A stretch of 64,000 nt of DNA from CAWBVG01 sp963792175 (GTDB lineage Bacteria > Acidobacteriota > Vicinamibacteria > Vicinamibacterales > CAVVIG01), in assembly GCA_963792175.1 (NCBI GenBank), contig CAWBVG010000047.1, positions 1 through 64,000 on the forward strand, read 5' to 3'. Below are positions 17,207-27,356 of the stretch, piece after piece; position 1 is the first letter of the stretch; every line of letters begins with the position of its first letter. A model generated the notes under the pieces. It was not told the DNA's origin and searched no databases. It saw nothing but the letters and a program-made list of their open reading frames with translations. A program made the position numbers and the translations under genes.

Positions 17207-20200
17207 TCTGATCCTCGGCGCCATCGCCACCGCCGTGGCGCCGATACGCGGACAGCAGCGGCCACCCGCGGCGACGGCTGCCGACTATGCACGGGCCGAG
17301 TCGTTTCTCGCGCCCGCCGTCGCCGGTCTGGTCGTCGGCGGAAGCGTCGCCGCGAACTGGATCCCGGACGACCCTTCGAGTGCCTCAGGGTCGTCCCGAG
17401 CCCAGTCGAGGGACGATCGCTTTTGGTACCGCACGGTGCTCGCCGACGGATCGACGCAGACAATCCTGGTCGATCCCTCGAAAAGGACGCGGACCATCTG
17501 CGCGCCGGCGATCGCCGGGTTGCCCGGATCGCAACGCACCCGATGCAGCGGCGTCGGGCCGGGGGCGAGGCGGTCGCGGCGCGGCCTTCGCCGCGCAAGG
17601 GCGCGCCGGCACATCGTCGGATGGGAAGCCGCTCGCGATGTCCCCCGATGGCAATCGGGGCGCGTTCGTCCGTGACTGGAACCTGTGGGTGCGCGACATG
17701 CGCACAGGGCAGGAGAAGGCGCTGACGACCGACGGCACGACCTATTTCGGTTACGCAACCGACAACGCCGGTTGGAGCAGCAGCGATCGCGCGATCCTGC
17801 TCTGGTCGCCGGACTCGAAACAGATCGCCACTCAGCAACAGGACGAGCGCAATGTCGGCGAGATGTATCTCGTCAACACCGCCGTCGGCCACCCGGCGCT
17901 TCGCGTGTCGAAGTTTCCGCTGCCCGGCGATCCCGTGATGGCGATGCTTCACCGCGTGGTCATCGACGTGGACTCGGGGCGCATCACACGGCTTCAGATG
18001 CCGCCGGACTTCCACCGCGCCACGCTTGGCGACGACATCAGCCTGAACGACTACAACTGGAGTCCCGACGGCTCGCGCCTGGCCCTCGCGTCGGTGTCCC
18101 GCGACCACAAGCGCGTGGTGCTGCGCGTGGCAGACACCGCGACCGGCGCCGTCCGTGACGTGTTCGAGGAAACCGTGGCGACGCAGTTCGAGTCGCGCTC
18201 CGGCTGGCGTGTGCTGTGGCGAACCAACGAGGTGGTGTGGCATTCGGAGCGCGACAATTGGGGTCAGCTCTATCTCTACGATTTGCAAACCGGCAGGCTG
18301 AAACGCGCGATCACGACCGGCGACGGCCCGGTCATGCAGATCGTGCGCATCGACGAGACGGCGCGAACCCTCTGGTTCGGCGCGAACGGCCGCGAGCCTG
18401 GTCAGGATCCGTACTTCCTTCACTACTACCGCACCAGTCTCGACGGCGGCCCCGTCGTGTCGCTCACGCCGGACGATGGGACGCACGCGGTGCAGCTGTC
18501 GCCTTCCGGCCGGCACCTGATCGATACCTACTCGAAACCCGACGTGCCGCCGGTCGTGGTGCTGCGTGATGCGGAGAGCGGGGCAGTCGAGCTTTCGCTC
18601 GAGAAGGCCGACATTTCGCAGCTGCTCGCCACCGGCTGGAAGCCGCCGACGCCGATCAAGATGACGGCTCACGACGGCAAGACCGACATCTACGGCCTCT
18701 TGTTCCGTCCCACGAACTTCGATCCGTCGCGGAAGTATCCGATCGTCAACAACGTCTATCCGGGTCCGCAGACCGGCAGCACCGGCAGCCGCGCCTTCAC
18801 GCCAGCGCGTGGCGATCGTCAGGCCCTGGCCGAGCTCGGCTTCATCGTCGTCACGATCGACGGAATGGGCACGCCCGGCCGGTCGAAATCATTCCAGGAC
18901 GCGTACTACGGCGCGATGGGCCGCGACAACACGGTTCCCGATCAAATCGCCGGCATGCAGGAACTGGCGCGCCGGTATCCGTGGATCGATATCGAGAGGG
19001 CCGGCATCTGGGGACACTCCGGCGGCGGGTTCGCCACGACAACCGCGATGTTTCGTTTTCCCGATTTCTTCAAGGTGGGCATTGCGGAGTCGGGTAACCA
19101 CGACCAGCGGGAGAACGAGGACGACTGGGGCGAACGCTATCAGGGCCTCGTCGTCAAGAACGCCGACGGTACCGACAGCTACGATGCCGAAGCCAACCAG
19201 ACCTTCGCGAAGAACCTCAAGGGGCACCTGCTGCTCGCCCACGGCACGATGGACACGAACGTCCCGCCGTATCAGACGATGCTGGTCGCCGACGCGCTGA
19301 TCAAGGCCAACAAGGACTTCGATCTCCTCATGATTCCGAACGCGAATCATGGCTACGGCGCGGCGTCGAACTACATGATGCGGCGCCGCTGGGACTATTT
19401 CGTGAAGTGGCTGATCGGCGTCGACCCGCCGAAGGAATACCGCATCGCCGGCGATGCGGTTCGAACACCGGTCGTAGCCTGGCAGCCGCAGACCAGCGGC
19501 GTCACCGGTCGCCTGCGCGGTGTGAGCGCGGTCTCGCCGACCGTGGCATGGGCCAGCGGCGCGGCCGGCACTGTTCTCCGCACCACCGACGGCGGCGACC
19601 ACTGGCAGGTGCGCGCGGTGGCTGGCGCCGAAACGCTCGACTTCCGGGATGTCGACGCGATGAGCGACCAGGTTGCCTATGCGCTGAGCATCGGCGCCGG
19701 AGCCTCGTCGCGGATTTACAAGACCATCGACGGCGGCGCGCACTGGGATCTGCAGTTCGCGAACACGGACCCGAAGGTATTTCTCGACGCGATGGCGTTC
19801 TGGGACGCCGAGCGTGGCATCGCGTTCAGCGATTCGGTCGATGGGCGCTTCGTGATCCTGACGACGGGAAACGGTGGGCGATCCTGGGAGCGTGTACCGG
19901 CCGAGCGTTTGCCGCCGGCTCTACCCGGCGAGGGAGCATTCGCGGCGAGCGGCACGAACGTCGCCCTGATCGGAAACGATCAGGCATGGATCGGCACGAC
20001 GGCGTCTCGCGTGCTGCGGTCGTCGGACGGCGGACGCAGCTGGACCGCCGCGGCCACCCCGCTCGCCACCGGTCAGGCCACCGGCATCTTCTCGATCGCC
20101 TTTCGCGATGCGACCCACGGGGTCATCGTCGGCGGCGACTACCGGAAGGAGTCCGAGGCGATCGACAACGCGGCCGTCACGACGGACGGCGGCGCCACGT

Positions 20201-20439
20201 GGTCGCTCGTGCGCGACCGCGGTCTGTCCGGGTTCCGCTCCGTCGTGGCCTGGCTGCCTCGGCACGACAGGCGCGGTGCTGGCGATCGGTCCGAGCGGCG
20301 CCGACTGGTCGTCCGACGAAGGCCGGACCTGGACGCGAGTCGCGGCCGAAGGCTTCGACACCGTCAGCGTGGCTCCGGGCGGCAGCGTGGCGTGGGCGGC
20401 CGGCCAGGGCGGGCGGCTCTCGAAAGTGACGTTTCGTGA
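17190..20439 (+). CDS. S9 (DPP4-like) peptidase fused to YCF48 repeats (frameshifted)
   Basis: Starts at ATG 17190 behind GGAAGGA with a signal peptide (MPKSYILILGAIATAVAP). The N-terminal beta-propeller includes a 45-base REP-like insert (17372-17416). One extra base near 17490-17540 shifts the frame; the rest is in the frame ending at 20439. The catalytic domain carries the Ser motif GIWGHSGGGFATT, Asp in AHGTMDTNVPP and His in NANHGYG, so serine prolyl dipeptidase or oligopeptidase activity is expected outside the cytoplasm. After GVDPPKEYRI, the normal end of this peptidase type, the frame continues for about 320 residues of YCF48/BNR repeats (LRTTDGGDHW, YKTIDGGAHW, LRSSDGGRSW, VTTDGGATW). 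Another extra base (CCTCGG near 20262) shifts the last part; the final DEGRTWTRVA unit is in the other frame. The exact stop is not resolved. Confidence 0.78.
17366..17416 (+). repeat. REP-like palindrome inserted in the S9 peptidase gene
   Basis: The sequence between two copies of ggacga (17366-17371 and 17411-17416) is a palindromic element: cccttcgag, then cagggtcgtcccgag, then tcgaggg. The repeated ggacga looks like a target duplication. The net addition is 45 bases, so the frame is kept: WIPDD and DDRFWYR are separated by about 15 extra Ser/Arg/Ala residues. A related copy is at 24485-24527. Confidence 0.75.
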
Positions 20440-20465
20440 CGCGACGCGGCCCGGGCCGCGACAAC

Positions 20466-21506
20466 CTACTCCGGATGATCGGCGAGCTGATAGATCCTCC
20501 GCACGGCCGCGACGTCCAATCCCGCCGCGCGGATCGTGGCAAATTCGTTCGCGTGCGCCGTCAGGTCCACCTTGGCGGCGGCCGCCTCGGCGGACAGTCC
20601 CTGTTTTTTCAGCGCCGTCACCTGCGTGATCGCATCGCGCAGATACTTCTGGAACGCCTCGATCTTCGCCTTCCCCGTAAAGACGACGCCATGGCCCGGC
20701 ATCGTCGTGTCGAAATCGATCGCCTTCAATCGCTCGAGCGTGGCAATCCAGTCTTCCGGGAACGCGTCGCCCATGTAGGACGGCACCGACTCCATCAGAT
20801 CGCCGGTGCAGACGATCCGCTCCTTCGGCAGGTAGACCACGACGTCGGTGTCCGTGTGCCCGCGACCCAGATACAGGAGGCGGATCTCGCGGCCGCCGCG
20901 AATCAAGGTCATCGTCTTGTCGAAGGTCAGGTTCGGCGGCGTGACGACCGTTTCCTTCACCTGTTCGAGGTACGCCACCGAGTTGGCAACCTGGCGCTCG
21001 AGCGCGGCTTTCTGCTGCGCGTCGGTCTCCTTCGCGATCCGCTCTTTCAGCCCAGCGACCTGCGTCGGCACCTGCTGCACGCTCCGGAGATACGTGAACT
21101 GTTCGAGCACGTTGCCGAGCATCCGCCGGCGCGTGTTGTCGTGGCCGATCACCTGCGCGTCGCGCATGAACACCTGGTTGCCGTGCGCGTGATCGTAGTG
21201 ATAGTGCGAGTCGACGACATAGCGCACCGGCTTGGGGGTCACCGCCTTCAGGTCGGCGACCAGCGCGCGCGCGGCGGCCGGCGTGATCTCCGAGTCGATG
21301 ATCAGCGCTTCGTCGTCCGTGACGATGATCGGCGAGTTCGAGCCGACATTCATGGTGCCGGACGCCGTGGCGTAAAACACGCCCTCGGCGACCTTCTGGA
21401 AGCGATGGGCGCCGCTGACGACCGGATCGCCGGTCTGACCACGGCCGTCCAGCCAGATCACGCCCGCAAATACGGCCATGAATACGCCGGTGAGCCACAC
21501 GCGCAT
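20466..21506 (-). CDS. MBL-fold metallo-hydrolase, exported
   Basis: A 346-residue metallo-beta-lactamase-fold protein with a signal peptide (MRVWLTGVFMAVFAGVIWL). The zinc motif is SHYHYDHAHG (HxHxDH), further ligands are in YLGRGHTDTD and CTGDL, and the closing His in MPGHG. Helical insert residues around VAGLKERIAKETDAQQ are typical of the secreted branch of cyclase-like/glyoxalase-like MBL proteins in Acidobacteria. Substrate unknown. The ATG at 21506 has GGAGG 6-7 bases upstream; the frame is open to 21593 but that would overlap the divergent ABC gene. It shares a 68-base divergent promoter region with that gene. Confidence 0.87.
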   Translation of the reverse strand: MRVWLTGVFMAVFAGVIWLDGRGQTGDPVVSGAHRFQKVAEGVFYATASGTMNVGSNSPIIVTDDEALIIDSEITPAAARALVADLKAVTPKPVRYVVDSHYHYDHAHGNQVFMRDAQVIGHDNTRRRMLGNVLEQFTYLRSVQQVPTQVAGLKERIAKETDAQQKAALERQVANSVAYLEQVKETVVTPPNLTFDKTMTLIRGGREIRLLYLGRGHTDTDVVVYLPKERIVCTGDLMESVPSYMGDAFPEDWIATLERLKAIDFDTTMPGHGVVFTGKAKIEAFQKYLRDAITQVTALKKQGLSAEAAAAKVDLTAHANEFATIRAAGLDVAAVRRIYQLADHPE

Positions 21507-21574
21507 GACGCCCTCCTCAAACAACTGTCGCCGCCGCAGGCGATCCGCGTGTATCCTAATGCCGTTCCCACGCC

Positions 21575-23400
21575 ATGTCACAAGGGTCCTCACGGCCGCT
21601 GCTGCAGCTGGCGGGCATGCCGCTCGTCGCCCACCTCGTACGCTCGCACTGGAAGGCGCTGGCGCTGGCGTTTCTCGCGGTGCTGGGCGAGACGCTCGCC
21701 GACATCCTCGAGCCGTGGCCGATCAAGATCGTCGTCGACAACCTGCTGCAGGGGAAGAAGCTGCCGGGTGCGTGGGCGGCCTTCGTGTTCAACGTCTTCG
21801 GAGGCAATACGCTACGCGATCCTGAACTTCGCGCTGGCCGCGGTCATCATGATCGCGGTGGTCGGCGCGATCAGCTCCTACTGCGAAAAGTATCTGACCA
21901 CCAGCGTCGCGCAATGGGTCGCGCACGACCTGCGGCGGATGGTCTACCAGCGGATTCAGCGGCTGTCGCTCGCCGAGCACGGCGAATCGCGCACCGGCGA
22001 TCTGCTGACGCGCGTCACCAGCGACATCGACGCCGTTCAGGACTTCATCACGTCAGCGCTGCTCGGCATCGTCACCAATCTCCTGACGCTCGCCGGCATG
22101 CTCGGCGTCATGTTCTACATGAACTGGCGCTTCACGCTGATCGGGTTGTCGGTCGCGCCGGTGATGTTCCTCGTCATCTACTTCTACACGAAGCGGATCA
22201 AGAAGGCCTCGCGCTTCGTGAAGAAGAAGGAAGGCGAGTTGATGTCGGGGGTCGCCGAAGTCCTGACGTCAATCCAGGTGGTGCAGGCGTTTGCGCGCGA
22301 AGACTACGAGGATCGGCGGTTCGACTGGGAAAGCCGGCAGAACGTCGCCGCGGGGCTACGCGCGCGCAGCATGAAGGCCAAGCTCTCGCCGATGGTCGAC
22401 TTGCTCGTCGCCGTCGGCACCTGCCTCGTGCTCGGATTCGGCGCGCGCCTGGTCCTCGCCGGAGGGTTCACCACCGGCGAGCTGATCATCTTCATCTTCT
22501 ATCTCGGCAAGACCTACAAGCCGATGAAAGATCTCTCGAAGATGACCAACACGGTGTCCAAGGCCACCATCAGCTTCGAGCGCATCCAGGAGCTGCTGGA
22601 CATCGAAAGCCGCGTGCGCGACATGCCGGGCGCGCGCCCCGCTCCTCAGTTCAAGGGCCTGCTCGAGTTCGATCACGTCTCGTTCAGCTACGACGGCAAG
22701 CACGCAGATCCTGAGGGACGTCAGCGTACGCATCGAGCCGGGCCAGGTTGTGGCGATCGTCGGTCCGTCTGGCACCGGCAAGACGACCATCGCCGGACTC
22801 ATCCCGCGCTTCTACGATCCCCAGTCGGGGCGGATCACGATCGACGGGACTGATATTCGCGAGTTCACGCTGAAGTCGCTGCGCGATCAGGTGAGCTTCG
22901 TGCTGCAGGACACACTGTTGTTCCGCGGCACGGTGTGGGAAAACATCGCCTACGGCAAGCCGGACGCGGAGATCGAGGACACGGTCCACGCCGCCGAGCT
23001 GGCCAACGCGCACGAGTTCATCATCAAGATGCCGCTGAGCTACGCGACCATGGTGGGCGAGCGCGGCGTCACCCTTTCGGGAGGCCAGCGCCGGCGAATC
23101 GCCATCGCGCGGGCGATCGTCCGCAATACCCCCATCCTGATTCTCGACGAGCCGACGTCGGGACTTGATGCCTCTTCAGAGAAACTCGTGACGGAAGCAC
23201 TCGATCACCTGATGAAGGGTCGCACGTCGATCGTCATCGCGCACCACCTCAATACCATTCGGAACGCCGACGTCATCTTCGTGGTCAAGGACGCCGAAGT
23301 CGTCGAATACGGAACGCACGACGTCCTGCTGGCGAAGGGCGGCGTCTACGCGGACTTGTGGGCGATCCAGGCCGCCGGCGGCGCGCTCGCGTCGTCGTAG
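21575..23400 (+). CDS. MsbA-like ABC exporter, fused membrane and ATPase domains (two frameshifts)
   Basis: One half-transporter of about 607 residues read in three frames. Part 1 (from 21575) is the first membrane helix (LALAFLAVLGETLADILEPW). One extra base near 21812 separates it from part 2, which has five more helices and the SYCEKYLTTSVAQWVAHDLR and GELMSGVAEVLTSIQVVQAF regions. A second extra base near 22703 separates KH from ILRDVSVRIEPGQ. Part 3 is the nucleotide-binding domain with Walker A GPSGTGKTT, Q loop VLQDTLLF, signature LSGGQRRR, Walker B ILILDEPTSGLD and switch His in IAHHL. It probably works as a homodimer exporting lipid or drug-like molecules. Both shifts are single added bases next to intact conserved sequence. 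The gene is transcribed away from the MBL hydrolase. Confidence 0.85.
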
Positions 23401-23494
23401 AACCAAGTCCGCGCCGTGCGTCGTTATTGCCCTGCTGAGTGATGGTGATTGTCCTCCTGAAGCCGGACACTTCACTACGTACGACTGCTGAACT

Positions 23495-24268
23495 TCAGTT
23501 CACCAGACGGCCGGGACGCACGAACTGCAGCGGATAGGTTGCGCTCCAGTCGGGGCGGTCGCGGTGATAGACGACCGGGATGATCGCGCCGATCGCCGGC
23601 GGCGTCTTGCCGATATCGCATCGCGATTGTTGTCGCGCGCCGCTGATCGTCTGGAATTCGTAAGTGACGCGGTACCGCTTGCCCTTGTCGCTGCTGACCT
23701 TCTTCAACGCGGTGACGCGGGCGCGGGCCGGCCTGCCCTCGGACAACAGGATCCACTGTCGGCGCACGCTCCACACCAGCGCCGCCGCCACCACAACGAG
23801 CGAGGACACCGTCAGCGGCATCACCCAGAGCGGAAAGCCCCTCGGCTCGTACCCGATCATCCAGCTGCGGTCCGGCTGCGCGGGGACGACTCCGATTTGA
23901 ATCGGCGCTCCGGGGCTGAACACGCGGCGGTCGCTGTTTCGCAGCGCCGTGCGCCCCGTGTAGCTGCCGCCGCCGACGTTGTACCGATACATGACGACTC
24001 GACGGGGCCCATCACCGCGCCGTTCCAGGACCCGCACCACGGCGGCATTGGCCTCGACCCCATCGCGCTCGCGCACCCGCCTCGCGTCGCTCGCCCGCAG
24101 GTAGACGAGAGTCATGACAATTCCGGCAACCAGCGCGCCCACCACTGCAGTGACCGCCAGCGACGCGACGACCAGCCCACCGATGGTGAGCCGCACATCG
24201 CGCGGCACGGCGCCGGCCAGCTCCGGCGGAAGGCCCGCCGGATTCGATGTCTCGCCGCGCGACGTCAT
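23495..24268 (-). CDS. DUF3592-like membrane protein
   Basis: A 257-residue protein with two membrane segments (residues about 26-50 LTIGGLVVASLAVTAVVGAL and 137-160 PLWVMPLTVSSLVVVAAALV). Between and after them lie two related beta modules: VVRVLERRGDGPRRVVMYRY... and ARVTALKKVSSDKGKRYRVTYEF. Each has the V-x-Y-x-Y/F pattern followed by PP.IG..IPVVYHRDRP (second copy) or FSPGAPIQIGVVP (first copy), as in DUF3592 proteins. The function is unknown. The start at 24268 overlaps the RHH gene end by four bases (ATGA), so it belongs to the same operon as the RHH and SPFH genes. Confidence 0.7.
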   Translation of the reverse strand: MTSRGETSNPAGLPPELAGAVPRDVRLTIGGLVVASLAVTAVVGALVAGIVMTLVYLRASDARRVRERDGVEANAAVVRVLERRGDGPRRVVMYRYNVGGGSYTGRTALRNSDRRVFSPGAPIQIGVVPAQPDRSWMIGYEPRGFPLWVMPLTVSSLVVVAAALVWSVRRQWILLSEGRPARARVTALKKVSSDKGKRYRVTYEFQTISGARQQSRCDIGKTPPAIGAIIPVVYHRDRPDWSATYPLQFVRPGRLVN

Positions 24269-24462
24269 GACTTCTCCTTTCGCCGGGCGGACACAATCGC
24301 CGGATCGTCCTCTTGCTGCAGTCGGCCCGCTTCCTTGAGTGCCCGCCGCAGCAGAAACTCGATCTGCGCGTTCAAGCTGCGCAAATCGCCGGCGGCCCAA
24401 CGCTGAAGCGCGTCGTACACCGCCGGATCGAGGCGCAGCGGGAAGCCTTTGCGATCCGCCAT
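24265..24462 (-). CDS. Ribbon-helix-helix (Arc-type) DNA-binding protein
   Basis: A 65-residue protein with an N-terminal strand MADRKGFPLRLDPAVYDALQ followed by two helices (SLNAQIEFLLRRALKEAG). This is the Arc/MetJ ribbon-helix-helix pattern; residues KGFPLRLD form the DNA-contacting strand. Genes of this type often follow a stomatin/SPFH gene. It lies 78 bases downstream of the SPFH gene and overlaps the DUF3592-like gene by four bases. The palindromic TGATATCA site upstream of the SPFH gene is a likely target, which would make the operon autoregulated; this is inference. Confidence 0.8.
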   Translation of the reverse strand: MADRKGFPLRLDPAVYDALQRWAAGDLRSLNAQIEFLLRRALKEAGRLQQEDDPAIVSARRKEKS

Positions 24463-24484
24463 GGGTCTCCAAGCCGCGGCCCTG

Positions 24485-24527
24485 CCCCTTCGACAAGGCT
24501 CAGGGCATCCCGAGCCACGTCGAGGGA
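24485..24527. repeat. REP-like palindrome, second copy
   Basis: The sequence cccttcgacaaggctcaggg, then catcccgagcc, then gtcgaggg. It shares cccttcga, cagg/cccgagc and tcgaggg with the element inserted in the S9 peptidase gene at 17366-17416. It lies between the SPFH gene stop and the RHH gene start. Confidence 0.65.
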
Positions 24528-24540
24528 TGAAAGGGCCGCG

Positions 24541-25410
24541 CTACTGGTATAGCGTGCCAGTATTCACGACGGGTTCGACGCCCCGTTCGCTGCAGAGCAC
24601 GACGAGCAGATTGCTCACCATCGCCGCCTTGCGCTCCTCGTCGAGTTTGACGACGCCCTTGCGGCTGATCTCGTCGAGCGCCATCTCGACCATGCCGACC
24701 GCGCCCTCGACGATTTTCTGGCGCGCGGCAATCACCGCCGACGCCTGCTGCCGGCGCAGCATCGCGCCCGCGATCTCCGGCGCGTAGGCCAGATGGCTGA
24801 TCCGCGCCTCGATGACCTCGATGCCGGCCTTGGCCAGCCGCTCGTGGACCTCGTGACGCAGCCGGTCCGTGATGTCGCCGACCGACGAGCGCAGGGACAG
24901 TTGACCATCTTCATGCGAATCGTACGGGTAGGTCGTCGCCAGGATGCGAACCGCCGCCTCCGTCTGCACGTGCACGAAGTGCTCGTAGTCGTCGACGTTG
25001 AACACGGCCTCGAACGTCTCGACGATGCGCCAGACGATGACGGCGGCGATCTCGATCGGATTGCCGTCGTGGTCGTTGACCTTCAGCTTGCCGCTTTCGA
25101 AGTTGCGCACGCGCAGCGACAGCCGGCGGCGCGTCGTCAACGGGTTGACCCACCACAGACCCGGCGCCTTGAGCGAGCCTTTGTAGACGCCGAACAGGGT
25201 GACGACCTTCGCCTGATTCGGGTTCACGACCGTCAATCCGGCGAAGCAGGCGCAGGCGATCGCGATGACCAGCGACGACAGCAGAATCCCTTCGACCATC
25301 GCCTCTCGCGCCGCCAGGACCAGGCCGGCGCTGGCGGCCAGCACGACCGCGGCAAGCAGGAACACCATCGGCCAGCCTGCGATGCCTCGGATCTCGTGTT
25401 CGTGAGCCAT
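24541..25410 (-). CDS. SPFH/band 7 (stomatin-like) membrane protein
   Basis: A 289-residue protein. Two N-terminal membrane segments (GWPMVFLLAAVVLAASAGLV and GILLSSLVIAIACACFAGLT) are followed by a prohibitin-type SPFH domain: VNPNQAKVVTLFGVYKGSLK, WWVNPLT, ESGKLKVNDHDGNPIEIAAV and YEHFVHVQTEAAVR. A helical tail (AGAMLRRQQASAVIAARQKI) follows. SPFH proteins form large membrane-associated oligomers that organise microdomains. The start at 25410 has AGGAGG at spacing 9. It is the first gene of the operon with the RHH and DUF3592-like genes. A 30-base imperfect palindrome lies 20 bases upstream of its start. Confidence 0.9.
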   Translation of the reverse strand: MAHEHEIRGIAGWPMVFLLAAVVLAASAGLVLAAREAMVEGILLSSLVIAIACACFAGLTVVNPNQAKVVTLFGVYKGSLKAPGLWWVNPLTTRRRLSLRVRNFESGKLKVNDHDGNPIEIAAVIVWRIVETFEAVFNVDDYEHFVHVQTEAAVRILATTYPYDSHEDGQLSLRSSVGDITDRLRHEVHERLAKAGIEVIEARISHLAYAPEIAGAMLRRQQASAVIAARQKIVEGAVGMVEMALDEISRKGVVKLDEERKAAMVSNLLVVLCSERGVEPVVNTGTLYQ

Positions 25411-25429
25411 GACTCAATCCTCCTCTGAA

Positions 25430-25459
25430 GACATCAAAGTGATATCACATTGATATGTC
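25430..25459. promoter_or_regulatory. Palindromic operator of the SPFH operon
   Basis: The segment reads gacatcaaag, tgatatcaca, ttgatatgtc. The centre gtgatatcac is a perfect 10-bp palindrome, and the flanks gacat..caa and ttg..atgtc are inverse to each other with small gaps. Ribbon-helix-helix dimers bind such tandem inverted half-sites. The site is 20 bases upstream of the SPFH start codon, where a bound repressor would block transcription. Confidence 0.55.
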
Positions 25460-25487
25460 AGAGTAAAGACGAGCTATAAGATCAACG

Positions 25488-26943
25488 TTATCTGGTATTT
25501 GCAGAGATGCTGAGAGCGGGCGTCCGGCTATTCCACGGCAGATCCGCTTCCAGCCGGGTCGCGAGCTGCAGGATCAGATGCTCGGTCGCCGGCCGTGAAC
25601 CGAGCTGGATGCCGATCGGCAGACCCGTGGAGTGGATGGCCAGCGGCAGGGAAATCGCGGGCGTTCCCGCGACGTTGTGAGGCAGCGCGAACGAGCACGT
25701 GCCCGGGTACACCTTTTCCACCAGGTCGTCCATCGTCACGCCGGTGCGCGCAAGGCTGTAGGTGCCCCACGGTTCCGCCACCTTCGGCGTGGTCGGAGAC
25801 AGCCAGACGTCGTACTTCGCGAAGTAGCGTCCCAGCCGGCGGCGTTCCGTATTCATCACCGCCATCGCGTTCAGGAATTGCACCGGCTTGATCCGCTTCG
25901 CGTACTCGTAAATCTCGAGCACGATCGGTTCGAGCGTGTCGGGGCCAATCGTCCGGCCGGTTCGCTTGGCGTATCCCTCCAGCCGCAGATCGAAGCCGAA
26001 GAACCAGACGTCGGTCATGCTGCGCATCGCCGTCACGCCGTCGAACTCCGGGCTCTCCTCCGACACGTGATGTCCCGCGTCCGACAGTACGCGCGCGACG
26101 CGGGCCACGGCGTTCGCCACTTCACGGTCGGTCTCGACACCCATCAGCGCCGTGGTCGACCACCCGATCCGAAGCGCCGGCGGCTTCATCGTCGAGAGCG
26201 CGGCATAGGATTCCTCGGGCTTCGGAATCGGAAACGGATCCCCGACCTGCGGAACCGCCAGGCAGTCGAGCATCGCCGCCGCGTCGCGCACGCTCTTCGA
26301 CTGCACGAAGTTCTGTCCGAGGCCGTAGCCGTTCTCGTCGACCATCGGCCCGAACGACACGCGTCCACGCGACGGCTTGAGGCCGACGCCGCCGCAGAAG
26401 CTTGCCGGGATTCGAATCGATCCGGCGATGTCGGACCCGTGTGCGATCGGCACCATGCCGGCCATGACGGCGGCCATGCCGCCTCCGGTCGAATCCGCCG
26501 GCCGAATAGCCATGCTTCCACGGCGTCGAGGTGTTGCCGAACATGACGCTCTCGGTCGTGCCGGACATCGAGTACTCCGGCGTGGCCGAGCGGCCGAGGA
26601 TGTTGAGGCCCGACGCTTTGAACAATTCACAGAGGTGCGTGTCGGCCTGCGCGATCATGCCGCGGCACAGCCGGCTGCCGAACTCGATTCGGCGGCCGGC
26701 CTCGTGGCCGAACACGTCTTTCATCAGGAAGGGCACGCCGCGGAACGGGCCGGGACCGAGCGTGTTCTCGTCGAGGCCCTCGATGCGATCGGGGTAGGTC
26801 TCGACCACGGCGTTGACCGTGGGATTGACCGCCTCGATCGCCTGTGCCGCGACGAGCGCGAGCTCCTTCGGCGACACCTGTCCCGTCGCGACCAGACGGG
26901 CGAGACCAAGCGCGTCGGCGCGCGCGTACTCAGAAAGCGTCAA
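25488..26943 (-). CDS. Amidase signature family hydrolase (frameshifted)
   Basis: Cytoplasmic amidase of about 485 residues in two frames. The first frame from 26943 carries the catalytic Lys in FLMKDVFG and the SATPEYSMSGTT and KHGYSAGG segments. The second frame continues STGGGMAAVMAG, the nucleophile region GSDIAGSIR (Ser-cis-Ser-Lys triad) and GLKPSRGRVSFGP. They join if one base is removed in GGCGGATTCG near 26495. The C-terminal half has the typical GTPAISLPLAIHSTGLPIGIQ end of bacterial amidases. Substrate is not predictable from sequence. Its stop lies about 80 bases from the SPFH gene start on the same strand; it is likely a separate unit. Confidence 0.85.
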
Positions 26944-26959
26944 CGACGTGTGAGGACGT

Positions 26960-27304
26960 CTACTTGGCGGCCAGCAACGAGACCTTCGTCGCGTGCATCG
27001 CCGTACCGTCTTCCGAATAGGTGACCGATACGCGGTCCCCGGCGCTCAGGAGATCAGCGATGGTCGCCTTGCCGCCTTTGGCGCGCGACTTCGTGCCGAT
27101 GCCCTTGCCGATGACGCTCGTCTTCGCGTCGACGCTGAACGAGGTGTCCTTGCCATCAGCCGTGACGGTCAGCGTGGTCGGGGCGACCGACTTGACTGTC
27201 GCGGACGCCAGGAGCTTGGTCTTGCCGGCGGCCGACGCGCTGCTCGGGAATGCGAGGATCGAAGCGGCGAGGACGGGGAACGCGATGCGCATCAGGCGAT
27301 TCAT
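26960..27304 (-). CDS. Small exported protein, DUF5666-like
   Basis: A 114-residue protein with a signal peptide (MRIAFPVLAASILAFPSSASA) and a single small beta domain: VKSVAPTTLTVTADGKDTSFSVDAKTSVIG-type strands and a closing DRVSVTYSEDGTAMHATKV. The SVAPTTLTV and GDRVSVTY pattern resembles DUF5666/OB-like periplasmic domains. The ATG at 27304 has AAAGGAG at good spacing. The longer upstream frame (to 27634) is not supported. Role unknown. Confidence 0.75.
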   Translation of the reverse strand: MNRLMRIAFPVLAASILAFPSSASAAGKTKLLASATVKSVAPTTLTVTADGKDTSFSVDAKTSVIGKGIGTKSRAKGGKATIADLLSAGDRVSVTYSEDGTAMHATKVSLLAAK

Positions 27305-27356
27305 GGTGGCTCCTTTGGTGAGGAAACGAGGAGCACACACTATCAGATTTCCGCCA

